From positions 76,884 through 140,883 of the forward strand of contig CAVVJO010000032.1 of assembly GCA_963748545.1 (NCBI GenBank): a stretch of DNA of 64,000 nucleotides, in the 5' to 3' direction. Both the position numbers and the translations under genes were made by a program. Shown here one piece after another: positions 37,530 through 47,586 of this stretch. The notes under the pieces were generated by a model. The model worked only from the letters and a program-made list of their open reading frames with translations, was not told where the DNA came from and did not search any database. Origin of the DNA: Roseiarcus sp963748545 (GTDB lineage: Bacteria; Pseudomonadota; Alphaproteobacteria; Rhizobiales; Beijerinckiaceae). Each line of letters begins with the position of its first letter. Position 1 is the stretch's first letter.

Positions 37530-37685
37530 CGGCGGATTATACCTAAGTTTCACCTTCGATTCGAGAAAATGGTATGCGCAATGCCGCACTTCATCAGATC
37601 GTCTTGTAGTCCGGCCGAGGCGCAGCGCTAGCCATCGTTTACAATCGGAGATTCTCTCCAGGTTGAAAGACGATTGGAAACCATC

Positions 37686-39510
37686 ATGCACCGCTGGTCG
37701 CAACTCTTTATTCCTACTCTTCGCGAGGCTCCGGCTGACGCCGAAGTCGCCAGTCATAAACTGCTCGTCCGCGCCGGATACATCCGTCAATTGGGCGCTG
37801 GCATCTATTCGTTTCTCTTCATGGGTAATCGCTCGACCCAGAAGATTATGGCCATCGTCCGGCAGGAAATGGACAAGATCGGCCAGGAGTTCTACCTGCC
37901 CGCCTTGAATCCTCGCGAAATCTGGGAAGCGAGTGGACGCTGGAAGGTCATGGGCGAGAATATGTTTCGCCTCAAGGATCGCAAGGGCGCCGATTTATGC
38001 CTCGGCATGACCCACGAAGAGGTTATGACCGACATCGCCCGCAAGGAACTGCGCAGCTACAAGCAACTGCCCCAGATCTGGTATCAGATTCAGACTAAGT
38101 TTCGCGACGAGCCGCGCCCCAAGTCCGGCCTGCTCCGAGTGCGCCAGTTCATCATGAAAGACGCGTACTCCTTCGACATCGATGCCGCCGGACTCGACGT
38201 TTCTTATCAAAAACATTACGAAACCTACTGCCGCATCTTCGACCGCTGCGGCCTCAAGTACATGGTCATTGACGCCCACTCCGGAGCCATGGGCGGATCG
38301 CAATCGCAGGAATTCATGGTGCGCACTCCGGCCGGCGAGGATCAGGTCGTGAGCTGCGGAAAATGCACTTACGCCGCCAACATGGAGAAGGCCGCTTCGA
38401 AACTGCCTGCGGTCGAAGACTTAAAGCCCGAGGGCAATGGCCAACTGGGCATTGCCGGGCCGATCGAAGTGCACACTCCCGGCCAGAAGACGATCGAAGA
38501 CGTCGCGCGGTTTTTGGGCGTCTCGCCAGTGCACACCATCAAGACGCTGGCGATGATGTCCACTGCGGAAAACAAAGCGGGCGATAAAGACGATAAAGGG
38601 GATAAAGATAATAAGAAGGCGGCCGGGATCCGCGCCCAGGCCATCGTGCTGCTGCTGCGCGGCGACCATCAGATGAACGAAGCGAAACTCTCGACCGCGC
38701 TTGCAGGCAAAGACACCCGCCCCATGCAGGAAGATGAAATCCGCGACCTCTTTCAATCCCCCGCCGGATACCTTGGCCCGCTCGGAATTGATTGGGCAAA
38801 AGACATGAACGATTCCGCCAAGCCGATTCTGCTGGTGGATCAGGCCCTCGCAGGCCGCACCAACCTCATCGGCGGCGCCAACAAAGACGAGTACCACGTC
38901 AAGCACCTCACGCCGGGAAAGAATTTTCATCCCACCGCTTACGCCGACCTGCGCAGCGTAACCGCCGGCGAAGAATGCCCGAATTGCGGCGCCCCGCTCC
39001 GCATCGACACCGCCGTAGAAATCGGACACATCTTCAAGCTCGGCTATAAGTATTCCGAATCCATGGGCGCGCGCGTGCTCGACCACAACGGCAAAGAGAT
39101 TGCCCCCATTATGGGGAGTTACGGAATTGGCATCGAGCGCATTCTGACCGCCGCCGTGGAGCAGAGCAATGACGAGAACGGCTTCTGGCTATCGCCTTCG
39201 ATTGCGCCCTTTGAGGTCGTCGTCGTGTCCACCAACTCCAAAGACGAAGCCATCCGCAACGCCTCCGAGGACATTGTGCGAAAGCTCGAAGCTGCCGGTT
39301 TTGACGTTCTATTGGACGATCGCGACGAACGGCCAGGCGTAAAGTTCAAAGACGCCGATCTCGTCGGTATCCCCTTTCGTATCAATGTCGGGAAAGAAGG
39401 TTACCGAAGATACCGTGGAAGTCGTTCAACGCTCGACTCTGCACAAGGAGGACGTTAAGATTTCAGCCATAACCGAGCATTTCCAGGGACTGCGTCCGGC
39501 CTCACGCTAA
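37686..39510 (+). CDS. proS: Prolyl-tRNA synthetase (frameshifted near the C-terminus)
   Basis: Class II aminoacyl-tRNA synthetase of the long bacterial type, with an INS editing domain. Motif 1 region IRQLGAGIYSFLFMGNRSTQ, motif 2 RDEPRPKSGLLRVRQFIMKD, the editing domain (about residues 220-400, including a Lys/Asp-rich insert DKDDKGDKDNKK) and motif 3 GSYGIGIERILTAAVEQSND are all seen. The anticodon-binding domain is present up to FRINVGK. There one extra base (about 39394) shifts the frame; the correct continuation KVTEDTVEVVQRSTLHKEDV runs to TAA 39508-39510. ATG 37686 is the usual start (MHRWSQLFIPTLREAPADAE). Closest in style to Acidobacteriota. Confidence 0.95.
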
Positions 39511-39589
39511 CCGGCGGAATCGGCCGGCGCAGGATCGGGAAAGCTCGCAATTACAGCTCGCAACCAGCGATTTGGGCGATTGTATTCTT

Positions 39590-39946
39590 ATGGCAACTCT
39601 GAAACTGTTCTTCGGCGTGGCCATCTTTCTGGCGTTGGCCCTGGCAGGAATTAAAATCATCCCACCGTTTTTTGCCAACTATGAGCTCGAAGACTCGATG
39701 AAAACTGAAGCTCTGCAATCAACCTACAGCACGCGCTCGGAAGATGACATTCGCGCCTCCGTCATCAAGCAGGCCCGCAACTACGATATCGCGCTCACGC
39801 CCAAGCAGGTCAAGGTTTCGCGCGTAGGCGGCTTCGGCATCGGCACTCTCGCCATCGAAGCCGAATACAGCGTTCCAGTCGAACTGCCCGGCTTCTCGAC
39901 AACTCTCAGTTTCCACCCTTCTTCACAGAACAAAGGCGTCTACTAA
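39590..39946 (+). CDS. Small single-pass membrane protein (DUF4845-like)
   Basis: 118 residues: a transmembrane segment LKLFFGVAIFLALALAGIKI near the start, then an extracytoplasmic domain with NYELEDSMKTEALQSTYSTR and AEYSVPVELPGFSTTLSFHP. The pattern of a TM anchor plus about 80 residues fits DUF4845-type proteins, of unknown function and common in Acidobacteria next to housekeeping genes. ATG 39590 is preferred over the in-frame TTG at 39572. Confidence 0.7.
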   Translation: MATLKLFFGVAIFLALALAGIKIIPPFFANYELEDSMKTEALQSTYSTRSEDDIRASVIKQARNYDIALTPKQVKVSRVGGFGIGTLAIEAEYSVPVELPGFSTTLSFHPSSQNKGVY

Positions 39947-40014
39947 AACAAACCCACCCTTTGCCGACCGGCGCCAGGTGGGATTGACTTTACTTTCAGA
40001 CCACTCGCCCCCAA

Positions 40015-41223
40015 CTACTTCTCGGTTACACGCAATGAAATCCTCCGATTCTTGGCTCGTCCTTCTTCCGTAGCATTGTCGCCAACCGGAAATTGGTCGC
40101 CATATCCTTCCGCTGTCATTCGATCCGCAGGCACCCCGAGCTTCACCAGTTCGGCCATCACGTTGTTGGCGCGTTCCGAGGAAAGCGTCAGATTCGCCGC
40201 GCTATTTCCAGTATTGTCGGTGTAACCGCCGATCTTGACCTTCACTTTGGGATACGCCTTCAAAATATTCGCAATATTTCCCAGTTGCTCTTGCGAAGAA
40301 GGTTGCAAGGTCGCTTTGCCGGTATCGAACAGCAAGCGGTCAAAATCAAACCAAGTCGTCTTGTCGACTGGTTTCGAAGCATCCTCGATGAAGTCGATAA
40401 GTTTGTTTTCGATGCCCAGACGCGGAATATTCAACTCCACGCCATTGGGCAGTTTGCGGCTGAAGAATTCGCCGAGCGCGGTGAGCGCGGACTTTGCCGC
40501 ATCGTTGGCAGTGGAAACAACCGAAGTCGCCGCTTCCTTCACCGGTTCCGTCGTCCCGCGCGTGAAGTAGTAGATCAGCCCGCCGATCACCAGCACCGCC
40601 AGCAGAATCGGCCAGAGCCAATCGCGTCCCGGTTGCTCCACCTCAGGCACAATCGGTGGAATCGCCGCGCGCACGCCCGACAACGAAGACATTCCAACCA
40701 GACTGCCCAGGCTCGAAGGCAGCGCCGCCGCCAACGCATCCTTCTGCGATGACAACAACGAAGTCAACGAACTCGCGCTTGGCCCACTTGGCGCAGTCGC
40801 CTTGCCAATCGCGTTCATCAAAAGCGGTCCTGCCAAAGCGAGCACTGAAGTCGCCGAAGTCGCCGACACGCCTGCCTGCGATGCCACCGCATTCGCAACT
40901 GGACTAAGCTTGTCGCCCAGTAGAGATTTCGCAATGGCCTTGCCGCTGTCGATCACTGAAGTCGCGCCCGAACCGCTCAGAGACTTGCCCAGGTTGCTCA
41001 GTAAGCTGCCATCGTAAGATCCAGAGTTGAACAGAGACAAGAGCGAGGCAATGCCGCTCTCGCTGCTGAGTTTCCCAATCATTGCCGCCAGCAAAGCCGG
41101 AACACTGGCCTGCAGCGCGGTTTGAGTGGCTGCGGGAGTTTCTCCCAGATTGCCGCTGATTTTGTCGATCGCGCCCGAACTGCTGATGGCGCTTTTTACA
41201 AGGCCGATGAGATCAATCGCCAT
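40015..41223 (-). CDS. DUF937-OmpA fusion protein
   Basis: 402 residues. The N-terminal half (about residues 1-165) is a DUF937/YidB-like helical domain (MAIDLIGLVKSAISSSGAID, ALQASVPALLAAMIGKLSSE). A transmembrane helix follows (WLWPILLAVLVIGGLIYYFT, about residues 204-223), then a linker and a C-terminal OmpA peptidoglycan-binding domain: FDFDRLLFDTGKATLQPSSQ, VKIGGYTDNTGNSAANLTLS, ERANNVM and EGRAKNRRISL. It would sit in the inner membrane and bind the cell wall. Divergent from PBP1 (337-base spacer), so a cell-envelope role fits. Confidence 0.88.
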   Translation of the reverse strand: MAIDLIGLVKSAISSSGAIDKISGNLGETPAATQTALQASVPALLAAMIGKLSSESGIASLLSLFNSGSYDGSLLSNLGKSLSGSGATSVIDSGKAIAKSLLGDKLSPVANAVASQAGVSATSATSVLALAGPLLMNAIGKATAPSGPSASSLTSLLSSQKDALAAALPSSLGSLVGMSSLSGVRAAIPPIVPEVEQPGRDWLWPILLAVLVIGGLIYYFTRGTTEPVKEAATSVVSTANDAAKSALTALGEFFSRKLPNGVELNIPRLGIENKLIDFIEDASKPVDKTTWFDFDRLLFDTGKATLQPSSQEQLGNIANILKAYPKVKVKIGGYTDNTGNSAANLTLSSERANNVMAELVKLGVPADRMTAEGYGDQFPVGDNATEEGRAKNRRISLRVTEK

Positions 41224-41559
41224 GATTTTCCTCTTTTACTCTATGTTGGATTTGCGCTCGCGTGAGGACACCCGATTCCAGGAGCCTGAGAGCAGGTGAG
41301 CATACTAACATGGCACCACCGCTGTTGTAACACTGCGAACCCGAGGTTTCTCGCCTCCCACTGGCGCTGGGGTTCGAACGCCAGCTTGGAGGTGTAGACA
41401 CACACTCGTCCATATCTTGACACGCACCAACGGTTTCCGGGATGGCCCGGTGATTTAGAATCAATGACAACGACTCAAACTCGTTCGGACTGAGACTTGC
41501 TCTGCTCTCCACCGGAGGAAACGCCGGTCCGGCACGGCATTTGATACGCAGCGTTCTTC
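41224..41559. other. Divergent spacer between DUF937-OmpA and PBP1
   Basis: 336 bases without a supported gene. It must hold promoters for both flanking genes. An open minus-strand frame (41213-41512) has no domain similarity that I can recognise. Confidence 0.35.
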
Positions 41560-44178
41560 ATGGCCATTAAGGTGAGAATTCCGACAGCTCGAAGCGCCGC
41601 GCCGCGCCCCCGCGGCAAGGGCGGCCCGCTTTCCCGTGATCCCATCGTGCGCGCTGCCCTGCTCGCTTTTCTATCGCTTTCCGTCCTCGTGATCGGCTTC
41701 TTTGCCTACTGGTATGTAAAGTACGACCGCATCATCGAGCAACGCTTCCGCGGACCCGCGTTTGCCACTTCGGCAAAAATCTTCGCCGCGCCGCCGGTGG
41801 TCAGGGTCGGAGCGAAGATGTCCATCTCTGAGATTGCGGCGGAGTTGCGCCGGGCGGGCTATTCCGAAAATGACGGCGAATCACCTCTCGGCAGCTATCG
41901 TCTGCGTGCCGCCTCGATTGAAGTTCAGCCTGGGCCCCAGTCCTATCACAGTCCGGAACCGGCTACGATCAACGTCTCCGGCGGCGCCGTTTCGTCCATT
42001 ACCAGCCGTACCGCCGACGAACTCGAAGCCTATGAACTCGAACCTCAGATGCTGGCTTCGCTTTTCGACGCCGAGCAGCGCTCCAAACGCCAACTGATCA
42101 AGTACGACGACATCCCCAGGATCATGGTGGACGCGGTCACGTCGATCGAAGACCGCCGCTTCTTTCAGCACAGCGGGGTCAATTTCATGCGCCTGGTGGA
42201 AGCGGCCTGGATCGACTTCACGCACCAGCGCCATCAGCAGGGTGGTTCGACCATCACCATGCAACTCTCGCGAGCGTTTTTTCTGAGTCCGGAGAAGACT
42301 TTCAAGCGCAAGCTGATCGAAATGCTGATCGCCGTGGAGTTGGAGCAGAAGTTTTCCAAGCAGCAGATTTTCGAGTTCTACGCCAACCGCGTCGATCTGG
42401 GCCAACGCGGGTCTTTCACCATCTCAGGTCTCGGTGAAGGCTCGCGCTCATACTTCAACAAGGATCTCAAGGACGTTACCATCCCCGAGGCTGCGCTGCT
42501 CGCTGGATTAATCCAGGCACCCAGCTACCTGTCGCCCTATCGCCATCCCGAACGGGCCTTGGAACGTCGCAATACCGTAATCGAATCCATGGTCGAGACG
42601 GGCGCGATCACCCGCGAACAGGCCGACAAGGCCAAGGCAACGAAACTGAACCTGGCCCCACCCAATGTTGAGGCCAGTGACGCGCCCTACTTCGTGGACA
42701 TGGTGCGCGACACAGTGGTCGGCAAACTGAACGAGCACGAAGTCAACGAACAGGAATATCGCATCTACACCACGCTCGATCCCGACCTGCAGCGCGCGGC
42801 CGCGCAGGCAGTGGAAACCGGTATCAAGCTGGTGGACGATCAAGTCACCAAAATGCGCACTCACAAAACCAAGGTGGGTAAGAACAAGTTTGAAACCACC
42901 GTCACTCCAGGCCCCCAAGCGCAGGTCGCACTCGTGGCCATGGACCCTCACACGGGCGAAATCAAGGCGTTGGTCGGCGGACGAAATTACGCCGCCAGCC
43001 AGTTGAACCATGCCCTCGCCAAGCGTCCCACCGGGTCTATCTTCAAACCGTTTGTGTATGCGGCAGCCATGAATACGGCGATTGACGGTTCGACCACCGT
43101 GATCACTCCAGCCTCTACAGTGACCGACCAGCCTTCGACGTTCTCCTACGGCGACCAGATCTACGAGCCACGTAACTATAAAGAGGAATATCACGGCGAC
43201 GTAACGCTCCGTTACGCGCTGGCGCTTTCCCTCAACAACGCGACCGTCAAACTGGCGGAAGAAGTCGGCTACGACAAAGTGGCGAACTTGGCTAAGTCCG
43301 CCGGAATCGCTTCCGTGAAAGCCACCCCCGCAATGGCGCTCGGCGCGTATGATGCAACTCCGGTAGACATGACATCGGCCTACACCAGCTTCGCCAACGG
43401 CGGCGTGAGATTGTCGCCCGTCTTCGTAAACTCGGTACGCAACGCCAGGGGCGACATCGTGGTTAACTTCGGTACGCAGAAAAGCCAGGTTCTCGATCCG
43501 CGTGTCGCCTTTGTCATGACCAATATGCTCGAAGGAGTCATGAACTTCGGCACCGCGGCCGGAGTACGATCCCGCGGATTCTCCGCCCCGGCTGCGGGCA
43601 AGACCGGCAGTTCGCACGACGGTTGGTTTGCCGGCTACACCAGCAATCTGTTGTGCATCGTCTGGGTCGGATACGACGACTACAGCGACCTTCACCTGAG
43701 CGGAGCCCAGACTGCCGCTCCCATCTGGGCCGAGTTCATGAAGAAGGCGGTCGCGCTTTCCCAGTACTCCGATGTCAAGCCCTTCACCCAACCCGAGGGT
43801 GTGGTTGACGTCCAACTCGACAAGATCACCAACCGCCTGGCGACGCCATCGTGTCCCGACGATTACACGATTGCCTTCGTGGCCGGCACCGAGCCGCGCG
43901 ATACCTGTGACCAGACCGCCGGTGTACAGGGGTTCTTTTCCCGCATTTTCGGCGGAAACTCCGAGAAAGCTCTGCCTCCGCCTGCCAACGGGAACCCCCC
44001 GAATGGCCCCGGTGTCCAATCATCAGCAGGATCGTCACCGGAAGAAGAGGCGAAGAAAAAAAAGAGCTTCTTTGGCAAGATTGTCGGGGTCTTTAAGGGA
44101 GACGGCGGCTCCCAGAAGAATGACAAGAACCCGCCCGCGCCGGCAAAGAGTAGTGACAATGGCCAGCCGCGGCAATAG
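41560..44178 (+). CDS. Class A penicillin-binding protein (PBP1-type)
   Basis: Bifunctional peptidoglycan synthase of 872 residues. One N-terminal membrane helix (AALLAFLSLSVLVIGFFAYW). Glycosyltransferase 51 domain: SIEDRRFFQHSGVNFMRLVE, with catalytic Glu in SIEDRRFF, and GGSTITMQLSRAFFL. Transpeptidase domain: SxxK in RPTGSIFKPFVYA, SxN in LSLNNATVKLAEE and KTG in AAGKTGSSHDGWFAG. A PBP1b-like UB2H-type segment lies between the helix and GT51. The C-terminal 110 residues are a Pro/Ser/Lys-rich low-complexity tail. Confidence 0.95.
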   Translation: MAIKVRIPTARSAAPRPRGKGGPLSRDPIVRAALLAFLSLSVLVIGFFAYWYVKYDRIIEQRFRGPAFATSAKIFAAPPVVRVGAKMSISEIAAELRRAGYSENDGESPLGSYRLRAASIEVQPGPQSYHSPEPATINVSGGAVSSITSRTADELEAYELEPQMLASLFDAEQRSKRQLIKYDDIPRIMVDAVTSIEDRRFFQHSGVNFMRLVEAAWIDFTHQRHQQGGSTITMQLSRAFFLSPEKTFKRKLIEMLIAVELEQKFSKQQIFEFYANRVDLGQRGSFTISGLGEGSRSYFNKDLKDVTIPEAALLAGLIQAPSYLSPYRHPERALERRNTVIESMVETGAITREQADKAKATKLNLAPPNVEASDAPYFVDMVRDTVVGKLNEHEVNEQEYRIYTTLDPDLQRAAAQAVETGIKLVDDQVTKMRTHKTKVGKNKFETTVTPGPQAQVALVAMDPHTGEIKALVGGRNYAASQLNHALAKRPTGSIFKPFVYAAAMNTAIDGSTTVITPASTVTDQPSTFSYGDQIYEPRNYKEEYHGDVTLRYALALSLNNATVKLAEEVGYDKVANLAKSAGIASVKATPAMALGAYDATPVDMTSAYTSFANGGVRLSPVFVNSVRNARGDIVVNFGTQKSQVLDPRVAFVMTNMLEGVMNFGTAAGVRSRGFSAPAAGKTGSSHDGWFAGYTSNLLCIVWVGYDDYSDLHLSGAQTAAPIWAEFMKKAVALSQYSDVKPFTQPEGVVDVQLDKITNRLATPSCPDDYTIAFVAGTEPRDTCDQTAGVQGFFSRIFGGNSEKALPPPANGNPPNGPGVQSSAGSSPEEEAKKKKSFFGKIVGVFKGDGGSQKNDKNPPAPAKSSDNGQPRQ

Positions 44179-44221
44179 TATGATGGACTGAAAATTGATC
44201 CGGTTCGGCCCGGAGGTGTGT

Positions 44222-45058
44222 ATGTTGACCCGGCTCCGCATCAGCGCAGTAGCTGCTCTCTTTCTGTTCGCAGCCCTTCTCGCTTTCCCCTCGCAGGCGC
44301 AAAACACCGAACAGTTGGAAGTGGGTCCACCCCCGCTCCACCGCGCCGATCCACCCGCGCCCGGGGCGTCTCCCGAGGAACTCGAACAACGCGGCGACGA
44401 ACTCCGCGAGGATAAAGACTATCTTGACGCCATCGACTTCTACCAGGCCTTCCAGAGAACCGGACAAGGCAGTGCAGCCGTCTTCAACAAGATCGGCATC
44501 TGCCAACTACTGTTAAGGCGCCACAAGGAAGCCCGGAAGAGTTTCGAGCAGGCGATTCGGGTTGATCACCGGTATGCCGATGCTTACAACAATCTTGGCG
44601 TCGTGTATTACGCTATCGGAGAGAACACCCATCAAAGCGGCAATTTCAACAAAGCCATCAAAATGTACGATAAGGCCATCGCGTTCAGCAGTCGGTCGGC
44701 ATCGTTCTACAGCAACCGCGGCGCTGCCTATTTTGCAAAAAAACACTACGAACTGGCTTCCGCCGATTACTCCACCGCCATTCAGTTGGATCCTGACATC
44801 TTTGAGCGAACTTCGCGTTCCGGCGTGCAGGCCATGCTTCCCTCTCCCGAGGAACGGGCCCGCTACGAGTATGTCGTCGCCAAGCTCTACGCCAAAGCGG
44901 GGATTACCGATCGCTCCCTGCGCTACCTGCAAAAAGCAATGGAGGATGGTTACAAAGACATCAGTAATGTTTACAAGGATAATGAATTCAGTGACCTGCG
45001 CAAAGACCCGCGCTTCACTGCATTAATGGCAACCAAGACCCTCGCCATCCCAGATTAG
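44222..45058 (+). CDS. Secreted TPR-repeat protein
   Basis: 278 residues from ATG 44222, with GGAGG 6-10 bases upstream. Signal peptide RISAVAALFLFAALLAFPSQ ending at AQ. TPR units: LREDKDYLDAIDFYQAFQR, SAAVFNKIGICQLLLRRHKE, YADAYNNLGVVYYAIGENTH, FNKAIKMYDKAIAFSSRSAS and ASFYSNRGAAYFAKKHYELA. Tail ends in AMEDGYKDISNVYKD, a common TPR cap. Follows PBP1 by 43 bases, so it may be cotranscribed and act in the envelope. Function unknown. Confidence 0.85.
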   Translation: MLTRLRISAVAALFLFAALLAFPSQAQNTEQLEVGPPPLHRADPPAPGASPEELEQRGDELREDKDYLDAIDFYQAFQRTGQGSAAVFNKIGICQLLLRRHKEARKSFEQAIRVDHRYADAYNNLGVVYYAIGENTHQSGNFNKAIKMYDKAIAFSSRSASFYSNRGAAYFAKKHYELASADYSTAIQLDPDIFERTSRSGVQAMLPSPEERARYEYVVAKLYAKAGITDRSLRYLQKAMEDGYKDISNVYKDNEFSDLRKDPRFTALMATKTLAIPD

Positions 45059-45194
45059 GGGTCCGGAACTGGCTGCCGCAAAATGAGTTACAAAAAGATG
45101 CTTCAGAATCTCCGGAATCCCCGAAACTTTCCCGGCAACGCTGGGTTTCTACGATTATTCCTCCTGAAAACAACAGGGTGAGTAGGGAGAACCC

Positions 45195-45242
45195 CCCACC
45201 GGTTGCTGAACCCGAGCACGCCCCAAGCAAGCAACCGGTGGG
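45195..45242. terminator. Perfect 13-bp inverted repeat between convergent genes
   Basis: CCCACCGGTTGCT (45195-45207) and AGCAACCGGTGGG (45230-45242) are exact inverted copies with a 22-base spacer. It lies between the ends of the TPR gene (45058, +) and the KdsC-like gene (45289, -). A bidirectional terminator is the likely role, but the loop is long and no T-run follows either arm, so a protein-binding site is also possible. Confidence 0.5.
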
Positions 45243-45288
45243 TGAATCACTTGACGACTGTTACTCGTCGAAACGCAGTTTCCCTCTC

Positions 45289-45930
45289 TCAGCTTCTCCC
45301 CGAAATGTACTCTTCCACTACGCGTTTCCATCTGCCCTGTGCTTTCAAGATATATTCGATGGCATCCCGGGCCGCGCCGTCTCCACCGGCGTGCGCTGTA
45401 ACCCAGTGGGCCTCGGCTTTCACTTCCGGGCGCGCATTTTTCACCGCGATCGCCAGTCCGCACTTGCGCATCGCCGGCAAATCAATGACGTCGTCCCCCA
45501 CGAAAGCGGTCTCGGCCGCGGTGGTGTGGTCTTGCTCAAGTATCTGCAAAACCGCCGACGCCTTGTCCTGAATCCCCTGATAGACGTGGTCCATCTTCAA
45601 ATCGCGCGCCCGCAGCGCAACCGTTTCGGAGATCCGCTTGGTGATAATCCCAGTCTTGATCCCCGCCAGGCGCGCCAGCGAAATGGCGGTCCCATCATGG
45701 GCGTGGAACCCCTTGGCTTCAATCAGGCTGGCGCTGTGGAAACCGAAGCCACTCTGCCCCGAGGCTTGTGAAACGCCTTGCGCGGACTTTTCCAGGACAC
45801 TTTGCTGACCTCCAGATTGCGGCCCGGGCGCCGGAAAAATCCAGATTTTCCCGTCTGTGAGCACGCCGTCGACGTCGAAGAGAATCAGTTTAATCTTGCG
45901 GGCACGAGCGGTCGCGGATGGATTGGGCAT
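45289..45930 (-). CDS. KdsC-like HAD phosphatase with a low-complexity insert
   Basis: 213 residues of the HAD superfamily, C0 type as in KDO-8-phosphate phosphatase. Motif I is ILFDVDGVLTDGKIW, motif III region IKTGIITKRISETVALRARD, motif IV FVGDDVIDLPAMRKCGLAI, and VYQGIQDKASA is family-typical. Between motif I and AHDGTAISLARLAG lies a roughly 45-residue Ser/Gln/Gly-rich insert (SVLEKSAQGVSQASGQSGFG) that is absent in E. coli KdsC. It may work in KDO (LPS core) synthesis. Similar inserts are known to me from acidobacterial proteins. Confidence 0.82.
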   Translation of the reverse strand: MPNPSATARARKIKLILFDVDGVLTDGKIWIFPAPGPQSGGQQSVLEKSAQGVSQASGQSGFGFHSASLIEAKGFHAHDGTAISLARLAGIKTGIITKRISETVALRARDLKMDHVYQGIQDKASAVLQILEQDHTTAAETAFVGDDVIDLPAMRKCGLAIAVKNARPEVKAEAHWVTAHAGGDGAARDAIEYILKAQGRWKRVVEEYISGRS

Positions 45931-46324
45931 CGACGAAATTCTAGCAGGCCGCAGCCTGCTCTCGCGCAGCCCGACCGAAGCGTCCCGCGTCTAGTTGCCG
46001 AAAAATTTTCCATTGCTCTCCTCAATGCGTGCGTTGGATAAGGCCCCGGAGTGGATCATGCGATTGAGGAAGGCAGGAAATGGACTTCAGCCAGGCGCGC
46101 AGCTCGGCGTCGTGAGCCATCGAAGGGTGGATGCATCATTTCATGAATTGCGTTGCGCAGCACGATCCGAAACGGATAGGAGTAGTGAGTGAGAAAGCGT
46201 GTGCCTGTGATCTTGATACCGTGGTCTGCATAAGAGTTAGTCGGCGGCGACCGAAAGGAGTTAACAACCTTCTCGCGCTAACTCTCTCGAAACTGAATTT
46301 TTAAGGACCATCGAGTTTGCGGAG
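45931..46324. other. Intergenic region before the pseudouridine synthase
   Basis: 394 bases between two divergent genes. No RNA gene or convincing ORF was found. It presumably holds both promoters. Confidence 0.35.
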
Positions 46325-47161
46325 ATGGCCGGATGGCTTGATAATGACTTGACCGCGGGCGCCCATCCAATGAAAAGACAACCGAGAAAGACTCGCAGCC
46401 GCGCGGCTAAGCCGCATCGCGTTTCGGTCCGCGAAATCTCGGCGCGAGACGATGGGCGCCGCCCTCGCGTCTCACGCCAGCTTTCCGTGCTTTACGAGGA
46501 TGATGCCGTAGTCGTTCTCGATAAACCAGCCGGACTTCTGGCCGTGCCCATCGAAGGTTCCCAGACTCCTTCCGCTTGGTCTCTGCTAGCCGCAAAACTT
46601 GAATCGAAAAAACAACGAGCCTTGGTGGTACATCGCATCGATCGGTTTGCCTCCGGGGCTCTGCTGTTTGCTAAGACCGCACCAGACCGGTCTGCGCTGG
46701 TGCGGCAGTTTCTCGCCCATACTCCCGTAAGGCAGTATCTCGCGGTCGTACGCGGCCGTCTCGACATTTCGACAGCGACGCTGGTGCACTATTTTCGACG
46801 CGAAGGAATGTTTCAACATCAACGCCCGGCGCGAGACCCCGAAGCGACTCGTGCCGAACTGCGATATTCCGTCGAACGCCTGTTTGCGGATGCTTCGCTG
46901 GTCCGGGTCGAACTGGTGACCGGACTGCAGAATCAGATCCGGGTCCAGTTCTCGGCGACGGGCCACCCGATCTTTGGCGACAGAAAATACCACCGGAGGG
47001 AATCCTCGGAGCCGCTCATCGATCGGGTCGCGCTTCATGCGGCGCATCTCGAGTTCATTCATCCGCGCTCGGGCAGGAAAATCTCGGTGGACTGCAAACT
47101 GCCTGCCGATTTTCAGCATCTGGTTCGAGAATTGGGACGAGCGGGCCGCGGGCGAGGGTGA
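46325..47161 (+). CDS. RluA-family RNA pseudouridine synthase
   Basis: 278 residues. The catalytic-loop motif reads RALVVHRIDRFASGALLFAK (Asp in HRID; family HRLDxxTSG). Other family features: VLYEDDAVVVLDKPAGLLAV, RQYLAVVRG, RVELVTGLQNQIRVQFSATG and HPIFGDRKYH. It lacks an S4 domain. Isomerises uridine in rRNA or tRNA; which position is not clear. An internal ATG at 46370 is an alternative start. The N-terminal 50 residues are basic. Confidence 0.92.
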   Translation: MAGWLDNDLTAGAHPMKRQPRKTRSRAAKPHRVSVREISARDDGRRPRVSRQLSVLYEDDAVVVLDKPAGLLAVPIEGSQTPSAWSLLAAKLESKKQRALVVHRIDRFASGALLFAKTAPDRSALVRQFLAHTPVRQYLAVVRGRLDISTATLVHYFRREGMFQHQRPARDPEATRAELRYSVERLFADASLVRVELVTGLQNQIRVQFSATGHPIFGDRKYHRRESSEPLIDRVALHAAHLEFIHPRSGRKISVDCKLPADFQHLVRELGRAGRGRG

Positions 47162-47178
47162 GCGCATCGCGCGCTCAA

Positions 47179-47586
47179 TCAGGGCCGGGTGATCCACAAG
47201 ATTGGAAACTGCCGTCCGAGTTTCTCGAAGTCGCGGTCGGAAGTGACGAGCGTGGCCTGATTCAGCGTGGCGAGGGCGGCGGCAAGGCAGTCTACGTATG
47301 GGACTTTGTGCACCGCCTTCAATTCCCCTGCTTTGAGAACCTGGGCAACATCCACGGGAACGATTCGGATGGAAAACTGCAAAAGCTCGGCCAAAGTCTG
47401 CTTCGCCGATTCCGCACCGTGCCGCTGCCAGGAGATATAGAAGACCTCTCCCCAGTTGACCGCCGAAACCAGCAACGGTGTATCCGGTCGAGCGCCCCTG
47501 AGCAGGTACTCGACGCGTTCGGCTCCAGGTCCATTCATCAGAAAATCCAGTATTGCGTTCGCGTCGAGTACATAGGTCTTGCTCAT
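47179..47586 (-). CDS. vapC: VapC-type PIN-domain toxin
   Basis: 135 residues with all four acidic residues of the PIN nuclease site: YVLDANAILDFLM (Asp), SAVNWGEVFYISW (Glu), VPYVDCLAAALATLNQ (Asp) and LVTSDRDFEKLG (Asp). VapC toxins cleave tRNA or rRNA when not bound by the antitoxin. It follows the putative antitoxin gene with a 4-base overlap (47583-47586), the usual coupled arrangement. Confidence 0.88.
   Translation of the reverse strand: MSKTYVLDANAILDFLMNGPGAERVEYLLRGARPDTPLLVSAVNWGEVFYISWQRHGAESAKQTLAELLQFSIRIVPVDVAQVLKAGELKAVHKVPYVDCLAAALATLNQATLVTSDRDFEKLGRQFPILWITRP

Noticed and set aside
42508..44019. Long minus-strand frame opposite PBP1
   Set aside because: Antisense to a complete penicillin-binding protein with all motifs; no own domain.
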